Below the pieces are notes generated by a model, which searched no databases, was not told the DNA's origin, and was given only the letters and a program-made list of their open reading frames with translations. The translations under genes were made by a program, and so were the position numbers. A stretch of DNA of 64,000 nt from Psettodes erumei (Eukaryota; Chordata; Actinopteri; Pleuronectiformes; Psettodidae). Position 1 is the stretch's first letter; each line of letters opens with the position of its first letter. Below, piece by piece: positions 11,501-25,530 of this stretch. Location: assembly GCA_016785225.1 (NCBI GenBank), contig JAFBJZ010000512.1, positions 7,477,001-7,541,000 on the forward strand, in the 5' to 3' direction.

Positions 11501-14244
11501 GCGCACTGGAGAGAAAAGCATCCATGTGCGGAGGATGTTTTTATCCACATTCACCCCTGCCAATTCCTGCTGCCTTGAGACATCTTTAATAATAAAAAAA
11601 CAGTACACCTTCAAAATAAAAACACAATGGTTGCATAGTTGTGAACTGTTGAGTATAAAATAAATAATCCAATGTTTTTTTGGCAGTGAGGTTGTCCTCA
11701 CTCTGAAGGCCAGCAATTTCATCTTTCTGTTTTTTGTTTTTTTCTTTTTGGAAGATTCAGGTTTATAATAAAGCAGAATCAAAAGAAAGAACAGTGTAGG
11801 TAAATGTATTACAGGCAAACAGGCATTGTTTCTATTGTCTCTTACTTGCACATCTGTAGTGGCTTTATAGTTACCAGTTACCTCAGCCTCAGGCTATATG
11901 CCATTTCAGTTTACAGCTGATGACAGCTCATCAGGATGAGTGGCATGTATTTTGTGAGGTGAACTTTTGCCAAACGAAAGGAGCAGAACAGGACTGGCTT
12001 GCTTCATGCCCTCAAGGTGAAAAGTTATGTATTTCTGCTTTTAAAGTATCTTTCAGTATATGTGTAGTTTTAAAGCATGGGTAAGACACAAAATGTCTTT
12101 CACCCTCTCACTGCCAATGCACATGGGGCTTGTTTTGCACTAAATGACAAACTGTGTGCGTTAACATCGATCAGATGGAAGACAGCTTTCACAGTTTCAC
12201 CTGCTGGGGGTCAGATTGCTTCAAGTTTCATCATGTCTTCATGGTGTTCACCTTGACTGAATTTCTTATGGGACCCGGGGGGGAAAAATGGCTGTGTTCT
12301 GTAGTTAATCATCTGTAGTAAGTGCAGGACCTGTCCATCATTCATGGCCATGTTTTATGGGATGACTTTCTATCCGTCTGTCTGTCTGTCCCTTTATTTG
12401 CTGCATCAGTTCTGTTTACTGCCCCACTGCTTGCTCTGCAAGCACCTACCTAAATAGGTCGTTATCGGTTTGGCATGAAGGAGAGTGGGTGAGACGAGGG
12501 AGAAGCGATGAAAGCATGTAATAAAGGCAAGAAGGGAAAAGGAGACGAGAGGACAATATGTGCAGAATGAAGATGAAGACAGCACGTGTATGTCGAGGCG
12601 TCTGTTGTTGCTAATTGCCTTGCATGCCTCATTAAATACAGGCTTCTCACAGAACATGGAGGGTGCTGGTGTTGGCGGTGGGACATAAGCTCGGGAAACA
12701 TGAGTGGAAGCCATATCCTGCTCTTACTCTCGGTTGAGTCATGAGCGAGACATAGCAGCCTCCTTGACACTGCGTTATTCCTCAGGTCATGGCCAATCAG
12801 CCGGGGCCCAGGCTGGCTCCTCTGTCTGCGCACTTTGCTTAAGAGTGAACTCCAGTCCATTAAGCTCATCTTGCCTGTCAGTCCCAGTGCTAAAAGCTTA
12901 CCTCAGTGACCCAGGCTGACCATTAAGCTGCAGACTATACTAAATCCCATGGATTTTTACTGCCAAAGCACAACATTAAACTTATATGGTGTCATACACA
13001 AATGCTATATTATCCCCTCCTGCCTCGATAATGCAACACAAAAGCAGCCGCCATGCATGTGGTGGAGTAGCTGGTGGTCATCAAATGTGTATGAAGTAAT
13101 ATAGGTTTCTGCCACCAAAAAACAAAGAGGACTAAGTTAGACATCAAAAAGTTGATATTACAACACAAAAATGATTACAGTAAACAAGTATGTGTGGTTG
13201 GTTGATCCAAGTGAATAAGATTCATCAGACATTAAAAGAGCTTTAAAGTCTGCCATCCTGATCTTCCTTTGCACAGTCAACACCCACAGCTATGCTATTA
13301 CTGCATGAGATTTTTAAGATCAAGAATTATAAGATTATCTCCACCTACTCAGCACTGCTGGTTAATTGCATGTTCCTAGTAGGTGCAGACCAGATCCCGT
13401 GGGCGCATTTGGGTCACTGAGTGAAACCATGGGTGAAGGTTTGGGTCTGTCTCTAATGGTCATATTCCTGCAACCACCAGTATTAGCCATATCAAGCTGG
13501 AGCAAACACAGAAGTAGACAGCAGAATTAGCGATTGTCTAAACTGCCTTTTTTTCAGCATACCCTTGAGTATCTGACTGGCTCAAAGGTCAAGTAACTCG
13601 ACTGAAGGCCAAGCATTACTGCTCTGGCTGTAGTGCTCCTGTTATTTGCTCATTTGAAGCCTAAAGTGAAAAAGGATGACTCTGGCACAATTAGAGTCAC
13701 CAGTATCCTGGGTTTTCTAACAGAGGTCATCATGCCAGTAGCATTTCCTTTTGCAGCATATGAACATTTCCACTGTAGGTCAAGTACACTGAATATGAAA
13801 TGAGAAAAATAGTTTTGCAGTTGGACCTCAGCCAGTTTCCAAGTTAATGCTGTGTTGTCACAACATTGTATCAGGCACAATGCCCGACTTTCCTCAATTC
13901 CACTCTGTTCTTAAACGAGTATTCTGCTAATGTTATGGTATTTTCAGACACAAAAAGAAAAAGATGTACCATGTTCGAAATATAGTGCACAATGAAATAG
14001 CAGGCTGCAGAAGCATTCACTCTCAGCATACGTTCTATACAATTAATAGGAATATTAAAGAATCAGTCACTGAGATAAGGATCATTCATGTTCTGTATGA
14101 CCACTCTGAGATGCTAATTGACACACAATTAACGGTTCATCTAGGTATAATTGTGTTTAAGTTCAATTGACCTTTTACATGAAAGGTGACATTTGAAAGA
14201 TTTATTAACTCTAACTACTAATATCATTTTACAAATACCTTCCA

Positions 14245-14270
14245 CCCCCCAACCCCCCACCCCCACCCCC
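14245..14270 (-). repeat. four C-runs: G-quadruplex (minus) / i-motif (plus) candidate
   Basis: Runs of 6, 6, 5 and 5 C are separated by AA, A and A. On the minus strand this is a textbook four-tract G-quadruplex motif with very short loops. Function is unknown. Confidence 0.6.
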
Positions 14271-17200
14271 GGACTGAACCCTGACACTTCCACCCTTAAA
14301 CTTTAATACTTGCATTACACCAGAACTGAGAGAGGTAATGGGCTACGGAGGTGTTATGAGCAATGGCGAGAAATGTTGGGTGTGGGGGAGGAAGAGAAAG
14401 GAAGAGATTGATCATCACCCAGCAAGTGTGGATGGATAGCAATGGATTTCAGGGCACTTTCCTCACAGAGGGGTCATTTGAGGTGGAAGATTTATCTCCA
14501 CCAATCACCTCCTGTTCCAGCAGTTATGAGGCTCAGAGGCCATGAGTTGAATCAGTTTGAAACTCTGGCTTGGTCAGCGACTCCATGAACCTGAGTCTGA
14601 GCTGAGGCTGTAGGCGCTTCCATGGAGATCCTAAAAGGAGACAGGAGATACTCGGGATGGTACAAAGCAAGCCAGTGCAGACTCTACTTTTAAATGCTGA
14701 AAGAGGTCTAAGTTCTTTTACTAAATCCACAAAGCAGTAAATCCTGGGCAAGATGTTATTTGACTATTTGGCCACTTTTTGACACTGTGTGGCATTCTTT
14801 TGAACTGCATCGCATTTGAAAGTGCAAACTACAACACATTTCAATGCAATTTAGCTCACAAGCTCCGAACTATGGCCTCAAAAGTTATCTGAGGGTTGCA
14901 TGAACTCCTTTCTGACACAATCGTAAACACAGAAAACTAAAAAATGTATTAAGGTCAGGCAAGGTATTTGTTGAAGTCCTGTGGCTTTGGATGGCATTAC
15001 ATTGAACACAGTTCAGTTTTTTTCAACTTACAGAGAATGTTTCAGCCTTGGCATTTTGATGACATGGTCCATAGCTTCCATGTCTCTCCATACACCTCCT
15101 TAATAACCTGAAAATAAAATATCACCCAGCACACTCTCCAGTCGGCAGTGATACATTTCCCCCATATTCTGCCACACTAATTTCAAAGTTCTTGTAATAA
15201 ACATTTCATAATCTGATGTTCATTAATATTTAATAGTAATGTAAAATTAAACCACAGCAAATTAGGTATTCACTTTGAAAAGATATCCCTCCATGACCTT
15301 TGGAGGTTTCCTTCACTGTGCAGGTGTGGCACAGATGGAGCTTTATCTGAAGGGACAATAACATAGGTTCACATTCATTTGAAAACTTGCACCTATTATT
15401 GTTACTGTGTATTGTCTCTAGATGTTCCAGACACTTGACCTCCAGAAACTTTGTTCATTGGTGGCTTTGTCTGGGCTGATACGTTAAGCTGGTGTATTTA
15501 CAGTCTAGATTTATGGTCAATGCAATGTGTTAATGGTGCCACAGTTTCCATCCGCTTAGGTTTAGATTTATGGTTGGATTTCACACTTTGCTAGTACGAG
15601 ACTGATACAGTATATTGTATGTGATCTTACCTTGTGATTATCCATATTACTGTTACTCACTTTTTAAAATGGTGGGCTTCACAGTAAAGCAAAGCAGGTA
15701 GGAGTTTACCATAGCTGTCCAGTAATGACCAAAGCCATTTACTCAACTCTGCTCGGCTGCTATTCATGTGTACCTGCTTACTGCCCTCGACACTTCCCGT
15801 ACATGCCAAACAGCAGATACCAAAGAAAAGAGTTTAAAAGAGTGTCTGATATATTCATGAACCAAGACGGCAAACTTACCTCACTGCTTTTTGACCTGTT
15901 TACATGGATATTACTCCTTATTCGTGCTGCCTGCAAACAATACATTTGCTACTGTAATTTGATTAAGTTACTTAACTTTTAGTGACTATTGATGTTAATT
16001 GTTTTGCGTTCTTATTTAAATATTTCTGTCATCTCCAGGTTATTATTTCTGCTATTCTTTTTAATACAACATATATGCAAATTGTGAGAATTATGGACTA
16101 TTTACTGTAAAAATACTTTAGTAGCATTGACACAATTTTCACATTAGGTCAAGTAAAACATGTCTTCATTTCATAAATGTATAATTATTCATGTAGCCTG
16201 TAGTTATATATATTGAGAGAACAATGACTATAGGTTTGGACCTGGTATATTCCAAGGAAAAAGAAAATGCTTGGACATCTTGACAAGTTTGATGGAGGAT
16301 ATTTATTACAGCTTTTATTCACACGTTTGCACCCATTCCAAAGAACTTGCAGTTACATTTCTCAGGAACATAGCCAGACAGAAATCGCATAAGTTAAAAA
16401 AATATTTATACAAAATTGAAAAGTAAAGTAGAAGTAAAAGTAAAGTGCCAAGCAAATTACTCAACATCTAACCTTAGCCCTAACATCTACTTTGCCGTAG
16501 GGTGAGAAAAATCCTCAGAAATTAGGACATTACAGCAGTTAAATATTTCATCTGAATGCTTGTCAGGGCAAGTATAAGCCTATGATTCTCTTATACTGCG
16601 CTTACTCTTTAACACAGAGTGGGCTGTCAGATGATGCAAAGAAAACCCTCCAGAAGGGTAAGCATTTGTGACAGAGGAATAGAGAGCACGAGAGAGAAAA
16701 GCGAGCGAGGGGAAGAGAAAGAACCCGTCGATGAGGTTATTAAGAGAAAAGAGCAATTCACTCTGACAGAGGGCAGCGTGGCGCGGGTGCTGGCAAAAAG
16801 AAGCAGAGGCTGAGAAGCACTTCAAAGCATGATTGGTAACTGATTCCCTTGCCTTTTTTCCTGCAAATGAATTGTAACGTAACAGTTTCTGCAAGCAACA
16901 CTGGAAAAAAAGAGAATAGGTCTGCACTTTGAACCCAGAGTGGAGCTAGTCTCAGAAGACTCGGATTTTGTTGCAAACTGAACAAAGCTCAGCCTGTTTC
17001 CCACCATGACATTTTAAAAGAATCGCGTACCAGAGAGCAGCTTAATCTGACAAACATGACAGGAGCATCAGGGTGTAAAAGCAGCAGCTTTTCTCTCTTT
17101 AGACATTCATTGATAGTGGACTGTCTACACTGTTGCTTCTGCAGAGCCCATTTAGAGAATCAGGATATAATTTAAATCAGTTGTCTGATTAGTATGACCT

Positions 17201-18513
17201 TGGGAACTGTCTTGATTCCACAGGGAAACTGACTGCAGCTTAAGATTGGTGTTAAATTTCGTCAACACTCCTCGGAGCAAGTCTAGAATATGTTAATTAA
17301 CTCATTGATTGAGGTGGGTGGTTCATTTTAAAAGCAGAAGTTGAGGTCTCTGGTGTAGGAAGACAAAAAAAACACTGTTGTGCATACCAATGTCTAACAT
17401 CAGTAGCTTCTGCAAACCAGTGCAAGGACACATTTAGTATCCGTTTCTCATCGAGGCCATACATGCAAAATGGTAAAACCCAGAGTGTTTTTGCCTCCGC
17501 TGCTCTTGCATTAATTACTGAATATATAGTACAAGGAAGTGAGGGGAGGTACAACAGGGACTTTTGCTTTTGAACTCATTTAGAAAAACTGGGTTAAACT
17601 TGTATCCTTAGCTCCATTACTTTTTGTACGCCAACAGCCAATGGACAACGGCCACTTTGGGGTGTCAGAAAGTGGTCATCATTGAATTTGAAGATGCACT
17701 GAACAAGCACTTGGTCAGGAACACCATACTTATGCTGGGTAGGGTTTGCTGGATGAATGTACTATAGGAAGTGCTCTGTTATATTGTGTCAACAGGATAG
17801 ATCTTTTTTTCCCCCCGCTCCATCTCCACTGACGCTCTTTTCCCCTCCATCCTTGGATTGGCACACTGTGTGGGAGATGGGCTTCTGCATCAAGCAAGAG
17901 GTAATTGAAAAGTGCAGAAAACAAATCTTTTCAATCAGATTCTGAAGGCTTTGTCCTCTCACTGTGCAGGCAAATGTGCCGATTGCAAAACAAAGCACGT
18001 TGCATTTCGGATCAGATAACCACGCTAATGTGTAGGGAAAATCACCGAAGCCAGTCTTCATGAGATAGTCACAAGGGCTCTTTGTCTTATTTGCCACCTT
18101 ATGTTAAAAACATGTATAGCAAAAGCAAAAACTGAATTCAGTGTCATTGATTCCTTTTCAACTATACTCACACTCAGTTCTTCTTGTGGAGAAAGTTGTT
18201 TATCACATATTAAAGCACTCACTGTATGCGCAGCTGTAATGATGGTGTGATTTTATCAGCTTTTCTTGACACTATCTCAGTTGTTTCTCGACCAAAGGGG
18301 AAAAAAATTCAAGTGGTGGTTCGGTGCTGAAGATGGCTGTGTACACAACTGCTATTTTATATTATTTAATATTCATATATTTGTGTGTATAAATGGCATC
18401 ACTAATATCCCATTAAACTTGAAATGTTGTGTGGCAGAATTTAAAGCATTATTCTGGCCTGATCAATACCCAGCTGTCAGCTGTACCAGAATTTGAAGCA
18501 CATTGTGCACTAC

Positions 18514-18514
<1 letters not shown>

Positions 18515-18553
<39 letters not shown>
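18515..18553. repeat. (GT)n(AT)n microsatellite
   Basis: Three GT units followed by about sixteen AT units; self-complementary and able to form a cruciform. Confidence 0.95.
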
Positions 18554-18558
<5 letters not shown>

Positions 18559-21500
18559 GACAGAGCAAGAGATGGTAACTAACTTGCCATCATTTTACAT
18601 CAGTTGGCAAAAAACCCCTCATACTTCTTTTGTAAGGGTGGCATTAGAAAATAACGAAGGAAACGGATGTGTGGAATAACAAAGGAGCTCCAAATGTTGC
18701 TGGTATGGTCGTGTAGTGAACCCACCCTACCCAGCAACATGAGTAGCGCAGAGTGACCACAGCACACCCTCACTCTCTTGTACAAATCTTGCTTCCACAG
18801 TGAGAGAGCCACACGGCGAATTGACCATCTGGGAAGAAGCTTACAGAAAGTAAAAGCGCTGTTGTCCTCTGGCAGTGCAGCACTAGCTCCATCTATTGGA
18901 GCAGCAGAGGAAAATCACATCTCTCACATCAGTGAAAATTATTGTGATAAATGATAGGGAGTGTGGTCTATTATGGACTTGAGTAAGGGGCTGCCACAAT
19001 AAAAAAAAAAAAGAAAAGAAAAAGTGCAGGGGCACAGATTCTGGATCTGCTGGTGCATTGTTGTCCAGCCATTATTCCTGTAATGTTCCCTGATGACTTG
19101 CACAATCCCTGCTGTTTTATAGTCATTGCACTTGATGAAACTGAGGCTGGGTCTTTTAGTTTATTAAGATGAGGTTACTTGCATGTTTTAGCCAACTGTG
19201 CAGTCACAGAGTAGTCGTACATCTTTTTTCGTATTTTTGATTCATTGTTTTTGTGAGGGTTAGGGTTAAGGTCTCCTTGAATTTTTTTTTTAGTGGCCCT
19301 GATCTCCAACCAGCAGTGTCCTTATGGAGTTGAACAAAGGCTTTAAATGCACCTAATTTGATATTTCCTAAGTGTTTTACTACATATGATAATTCAGTAC
19401 CTGTCAGCTTTATTGGAAGGAGGCAAGGAGAGTAAATCCTTGCTACTTGCGTTTGATCTTCTCTTTATCTGAGCTTAAAGCACTTCTGGGAAAATGATCA
19501 AGGTCAGGCTTTTTATTACGTTACAGTTGCAGAGAATCCTTTGTGACTGCACAGAGATGTAATTTGGGAGGGCAAGTGTTCCCATATGCTTCCTATAGCC
19601 GATGATTTCATATCGAGGCTCCCACAACCCCAGTGTGTGCTGGAGCTGATCTGAGTGCACACTGCATGAAAGGCAAATTATCACAACAAGATGCTGAATA
19701 ATGTGCCGTTCTTTGGGGATGACAAGTCAAGCTGCTCACTGTTACTGTGTAGGCAGTTTTTAGTCTGCATGAGCTGCTTGCTGAATTCTGTCCCCATTAG
19801 CTCCTGGTAGCATATGCAAAGCCCTTTTACAATTGTTCTTTTTTGGGGGGGATTAGGGATGGAGTGAGATAAATGACAGACCGTTAAGTTTTGTAATATT
19901 TCCAGGTAAATGCACTTAGCTGGAGTTGGTATAGTATCCGGCTTAATTAAAATATATAATCAGTGTCTTCATGGTTCAATTTTGAAAAAAACAAACAAAC
20001 AAACTACTAAATAAATCAATAAAATTTAAAAAACACATTTTTTTGAAAACTGTAGGGAAGTTGGTATGATCAGGAAATCAAATGTGATTGTTTAAATATT
20101 TTTGCAAACAAATTTGCAATGTAACATATACTTACAATATTAATCATATGTTTGAGATATAGAAATGCTAGTCATAGGTCAGGTTATGATTCACAGATCA
20201 TCATCAAATGTCCATTGCTTAATTTCTGCCAACCACTACTGTATAGTTCTGATTATTTAATGTACCACCTAACTGCTAAGGTGAGTGATTCCAAATAGTT
20301 TCCACCACAGTTCTGGCCTAAAAAAAATGAAATTCCCAAGTTTCGACAACTTGCTCAAAACCAGTGATGCCTGTCTTGATGTTCATCCCTCTGGTGATGT
20401 TTTAGTTACGCAGGAAAGAACTGATAGCAGATGTACTACATCTGTTGTCAGAGTGATTGTATAACTCCTTGGAGCAAGGCTGCTTTTGGGCAGTTAGTTT
20501 TTCAAGGACTACAGCTCACGCAGTGCACTTCTGTTGGAATCTGAAAGCTGTTTTGCTTGTTTCTATTCACTCAACTCAAATTGTAGTTAAAGAATAGTAG
20601 GATCTGTAACTCTGTCCTTCTTTAACCTGTTTTCTGGTTTGGGATTTATGTTGTTGTTTTTTTGTTGTTGTTGTTTGGGGGTTTTCGTATTAATTGTCTT
20701 TGCACAGAGATTACAAAATGAGCCATATTGGCTATTTTTTTAAAATATACATATTGTGTACACTCTACTTTAAGTTTTGTTAGTACATATGATTGGAGCA
20801 GTTGTCTACAGAGGGTTAAATAACATTTTAGTAATGCTAATGTTTCTGTAAATGAGATTTCACACTGAAAAAACTGGGGAATGAGTTGCCCTCCCCATCC
20901 GTAATACTGCATAGTAGTGGGTGATGCCTAGTTTCTGCGCATTACAGCCTAGTTTCACAGGATTAGATACTCGCAGTAGTTTATTTTACCTCCAAACAAT
21001 ATGCAAATGAACACCCCCTGCAAAAAAAGATTTTAAAAAATAATAAGAGAATTAGCCTGTAGGGAGGTGTGCATTTCTAATTAAATGGTGCAGGTGTAAA
21101 AACTAGGCTGCACATCTGTTTACGCAAATTACAAATGTTCACTCAGTGGAAACCAGATAATGTCTTGTACCGAGCGCTGTCTTTCTCGCTAATGATTATT
21201 CTACAGTGAACAGCTTAAATTACTGCCATTTTTACAGGCAACATTTATCCACTAGGAGGGTGTACCCACAGATGTGTAAATACAGATTTGCAGTTTTTCA
21301 GTCTATATATTTTTTTTAAGAAAAGCATCTTGTCTCACACAGGGACACATGCAGCCAGTGTTGAAAGATTTGATGACAGAATATGAAAGAGAAATTAGAT
21401 TTTGGCATGTGCTTAAATTGGAGGTATTGACAAAGAGAAGGTAGAAATGAAGTGCCCTTAACTTGGTTTTCAAATGCATGACAGATTGATAGCTATTACA

Positions 21501-23089
21501 GATTTTTTTTTTTTTGGACATAGTGCAATCCTTTACGAGCATAATAGTACAGCCATTCTTTTACAAAATGTAAAAAAAAGTTTGGCACAGATCCTCTCCT
21601 TGCTTTGGCTGCTTCATCATTAATTACAGGTCTGTTTGGAGAGCAATTAAAAATAAGGATCTGTGCAAACATTGCCTCCTTTCATATGTAAATGGAGTCA
21701 GTGAACACATTTACATGTGGGCTGCAAATGAAGCTTCCTGGCAAGTGTAAACAGCACTTCAGCTGTGACTGAAGACATAAGATCACAGCAACATTAAGGT
21801 TTCAGTGAGTATGTGCTGCTTTGGTTGGGTGAAAATGTGCAAAGAATAGGTCTCTGCTTTAAATTAGAATAAACTGGTTTCATTAGCAGGTCATTATCAG
21901 GCTATTTGGTTGCATATAAAAGTGGACTTTTTATCCTCAAAGCATTTTATTGGACTGTTCACAACAAAAGGCTTTGGTTACATTATCTTGTGACTTGAGG
22001 CAGACGGATATGCTGCTATACTGCAAGGCTTGTGGTTTTAGAGGATTGTGCACTGAAAACCACAAGACAGCTGGTGTTTCAAAATGTTTTTCTAATATCT
22101 CTGAACAGCTGAGAGTGGCAAGGGACTGTTTGTTCTCTTCAATGGCCACTAGATGACAGAGCCACTTTGTGGGCCATACGCAGTCTAATTAGTCCTTGTC
22201 CTCCTCCACCGAGAGAACCGAGCTCGATTTGAACTGAAGATAAATGACTGAAAGAGGGACATTGAGAGTTTCTAATGTGTAAGACGATGTCTGTTCTGTG
22301 GACAGGTGAATCTTAATCAGGCACAGAAAGAAACACTATTTTAGTTCATGGGTTGTCTATGGGTCAGTATGTTCAGTTCTTCAAAAGAAGTGAAACAATA
22401 CACAGCCAGTAGATGGCATTACTGAATCACTCCTAACTGACAGCAGCCGCAGAAACGTGTACATATGTTTATTTCATGTCAAATTGGTATCTCTGTTCAG
22501 GATGTCTCAGGTTCGATCTTGTAACTTGAGTTTTTAGTTTTGATTTTGATTTTTAGCTTGATTTTTACAGTTAAAAATCCAACTAAATTGCATTTTCCAT
22601 ATGGAAAGAGAATGCAAATTCCAAATTCATCACAAAAAGTAAAATAATGGGAAAAAAAACACAACAAAAACTGAGACAGATGAAAAACTTCTATGTGAGC
22701 TGCTGTGTATAATGAGGTTGTACAAAATAAAAGCAGCCTATGGATTCACCTAATTTTTAACCCATATAAGAATTAACATGAATGAGGATTCTTCATATGA
22801 TTCTTGATATCGAACCACAGGATCACAAGACAGTATTTTCAACTAACGGTGAGCTCTGGGTGAAGATATCTATTTAAATATTTTAACCACCAAATAAATG
22901 AATCCTATATTGCACAGAAACATACAGGTAGTCTGGGGTGTAACATTAATTTTTTGAAACATTTGCTATCATATCATCTTTTGGCTTTAACAAAGGGCTT
23001 TTTGTTGTTACTAAAACTTTACAGACACACAAACAAGACAACCACAGGATCTTCTTTCAGTTTTATTTTTTGGCAGTTTGAAGTAAAAT

Positions 23090-23450
23090 GCTTGTCTGGT
23101 TTAGCTCATTCCAGACCACAAAACAGAATGGCCTGACGGAGAGTTGGCACAGCAGTCATTTGCCACAGTCCCCTCAGCATTTGGCGACACTATCACGCCC
23201 AGCCCTCCCCTTTTTGATCAGAGGCAAACTTGCCGACGCCACTGTGTCGCATTCTGGGGATAGCTGCGCATAGGGACGCTGTGATGTGCCACCTGGCCCT
23301 TGGCCCCATTGGTCAGGAACTCTCCCTGACCTCTCCATTAAAACTCGTTTGCCGCTGAGAGCCACGTCAGGGAGAGTCTCTGAGGACCACTTGTGTGCAT
23401 TCTCCATGTGACGAGGACAGACCAGAGGGGGATTGCCGACACCTATTGGG
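23090..23450. promoter_or_regulatory. candidate conserved non-coding block
   Basis: A clear rise in GC and CpG over about 350 bases in an AT-rich setting, with no simple repeats. Neither strand encodes a recognisable protein (the 77-codon minus frame at 23407-23174 is featureless), so regulatory function is the more likely explanation. Confidence 0.3.
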
Positions 23451-24839
23451 GAAGCTTCTCCTACCTCCTCCTCTCAATAGGCTCATGAACAGACCACTCT
23501 GTCCATAATAATGATAAGACAGCAGTGTGTTTAATATAGTAGATGCAAAGTTTTTGGAGGGAATAATTGTTAAACCTGGTTAAAAAAAATATTGGATTTA
23601 CATTAAAGAATGTTGTTGCTTCTTAGTTTATTCTGCACACTCATGCCAGAAGGAGACTGGAGCTTTTAACACGAGAAAAATATTGGCTACAATTGCAACA
23701 TCTTGCCAATTTTGAAAGACCAACAATTAGTATAAGTAATTAAATTATTTTGATGTGAATTTCAGTCATCTTTATTGTATTATTACACTGTCATAAATGC
23801 ATTGTTTTGATGGGTTTAAATGAAATTATTCACATTACCCAATTTCAGTATGCTTTAGATAACACACTCTATGCTTTAATGACTCTCCTGAGCAGGTTAT
23901 AATAAAATCACCACCACCACCATTTCTCACTGGATTCCCATCATTGTGTAGAATTCCAAGTCTAAAACAGGTGTTTGGTTTGTTTTCAACATTCAGTCAC
24001 CTAGCCTTCTAGTCCCAGACACAGCATTTACACTTGCAATAACAAGTGCTATTAGACCTCACATGCAGCCTACACCATGTTTGTCTGAGTAGTCTTTAGT
24101 AAAATGATAATATTTGTCCAGAGAGTGGAGAGGAGATGCTAGCATGACCATCACACTTGGTCCAACTGGCTGGAAAGACACTGTCTCCACCTGTTGCAGG
24201 TCAGGGGCTAATGCTTTAAGGTCAAAGGTTGTTTCCACAAGGCTGGTTTGGAACTCTTGCTTTCTCTGGCTGTAACAGTTCCCACCCTGAGTGCTGAATG
24301 CTTGAATCAACGGTTGAAACCTCTCAGTGAGCTGCACTGGAACAGGGGGGAAATGGGCAGCTGGAAATCCTGTCTCGGGGATAATTGTGCATGCAGCACA
24401 CATTATTGTCAAATTAGTATTATTCTTTCAGGTTCTATTGCCATTTATGTAATAATAATAATAATAATAATATGGTTCGCCAAGATATTGCTTTGGAAAA
24501 TGGTTAAATGTCATCACAGTTGACACCACCTGGTTCCCTGTATAATCTCTTGAGCTTAGTTGGAGTGACAATTGTGGGCAAGACAATGTGAGTTGGCAGC
24601 ATAACAGATAAATGGACCACATTAGAGCAAAAACAACTGTTGTGTGGTCACCGGGCTCCCAGCGCACTGGGTTATGTTCATCAGAGCAATGTAATGAGCA
24701 GATAACTAGGCCATCGTATAACACATCCCCAAATACCATGGACTTGTAAGGCTCTTTTTAATGGTACCAGGGTTGTATGCTGCTTTTAGCCACATTTAAC
24801 TCGGGGATTGTACACCTCAGAGGATTCAGAGGTATGGCC
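23451..24839. other. intergenic, with an (AAT)n tract
   Basis: An (AAT)n microsatellite lies at 24450-24472. A 117-codon minus frame at 24412-24059 lies in a moderately GC-rich patch but matches no family I know and has no splice context. Confidence 0.5.
24450..24472. repeat. (AAT)n microsatellite
   Basis: About seven uninterrupted trinucleotide units. Confidence 0.9.
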
Positions 24840-25530
24840 AGGGGCTAATTAGCTTGAAAAACAATAGCTCTCTGATCACCATTCCATTGTGCTCGCCTGC
24901 ATTGTGCCGCGGATCTGGTTACAAACTTGTGATAAACAAGGAGCTAAATTAGATGTGCAGTTGTTGCCATTGTCCCCGATTTCTGATACCCAAACTCCCC
25001 CCTGTGTCCTTTGTACATGGTATGTATGAGCCAAAGCGGACAAGCCTGAAAGAGTCCCTAGTCCCTGATGGAGTATAAGTGTATGGTAACTGACAGAGAG
25101 GGAGAGCTGATACAGTTACTTTGCTCTCTGCGGTCACCTTCTTCTGGCAGGGCCTAAGGTAATTAAGACCACGAATGCGGTCCAAGTAGTGGGCTGCTTA
25201 AGACAGAATATTAATGTAGCTTTGATTGATGGAGTCAAAAGTGATTTCTTGCAGCAGAGCGTGGGTTGAGAGCCAGCTGGTCTTGGGTCAGAGAGCTGGA
25301 TGGTGGGCAGATGCTTACAGGCCCTCTTAGCCTCTGCTGATGGAGCACAATTGATTAATGCCCCCCAATTAGGGAAACATTAAAAGCCACGTTTTCCACA
25401 GTGCAATTCACTGTCACATAATGCATGTGGGGCATTTTGTGTATTCCCAGGCCAATAGAGGACGCGGCAGCTCAGTTCGCATGGAATCCACACTTGGCAA
25501 ATTTCCACCACATTAACTGCCTGGTATGTG
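24840..25530. promoter_or_regulatory. strong candidate conserved non-coding element cluster
   Basis: About 700 bases of GC-balanced, repeat-free sequence. Homeodomain-type sites are grouped: GGCTAATTAGC (24843-24853), GGTAATTAAG (about 25158) and the pair CAATTGATTAATG (25348-25360) and CCAATTAGGG (25365-25374). There is no coding frame with plausible content. The arrangement resembles enhancers of developmental genes. Confidence 0.4.

Larger units (their letters stand above)
8511..23089. other. long intergenic stretch, no recognised gene
   Basis: AT-rich single-copy sequence. Recognisable items are a poly(A) run at 10235-10252, a C-run cluster at 14245-14270, an (AT)n tract at 18521-18553 and scattered homopolymers. 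The open frames (up to 162 codons at 11851-11363, minus) lack domains and flanking splice sites. Confidence 0.55.

Noticed and set aside
11363..11851. 162-codon minus-strand open frame
   Set aside because: Lys-rich and hydrophobic low-complexity runs come from homopolymers; no recognisable family and no Kozak or splice support.
16400..16450. AAGTAAAAGTAAAG repeats reminiscent of Tol2/hAT terminal regions
   Set aside because: No terminal inverted repeat or target duplication could be found; a simple A-rich patch is sufficient.
24059..24412. 117-codon minus-strand frame of fairly protein-like composition
   Set aside because: No family recognised, no bounding splice signals that fit, and it lies among enhancer-like blocks. 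Chance is more likely, though a conservation test for synonymous bias would settle it.
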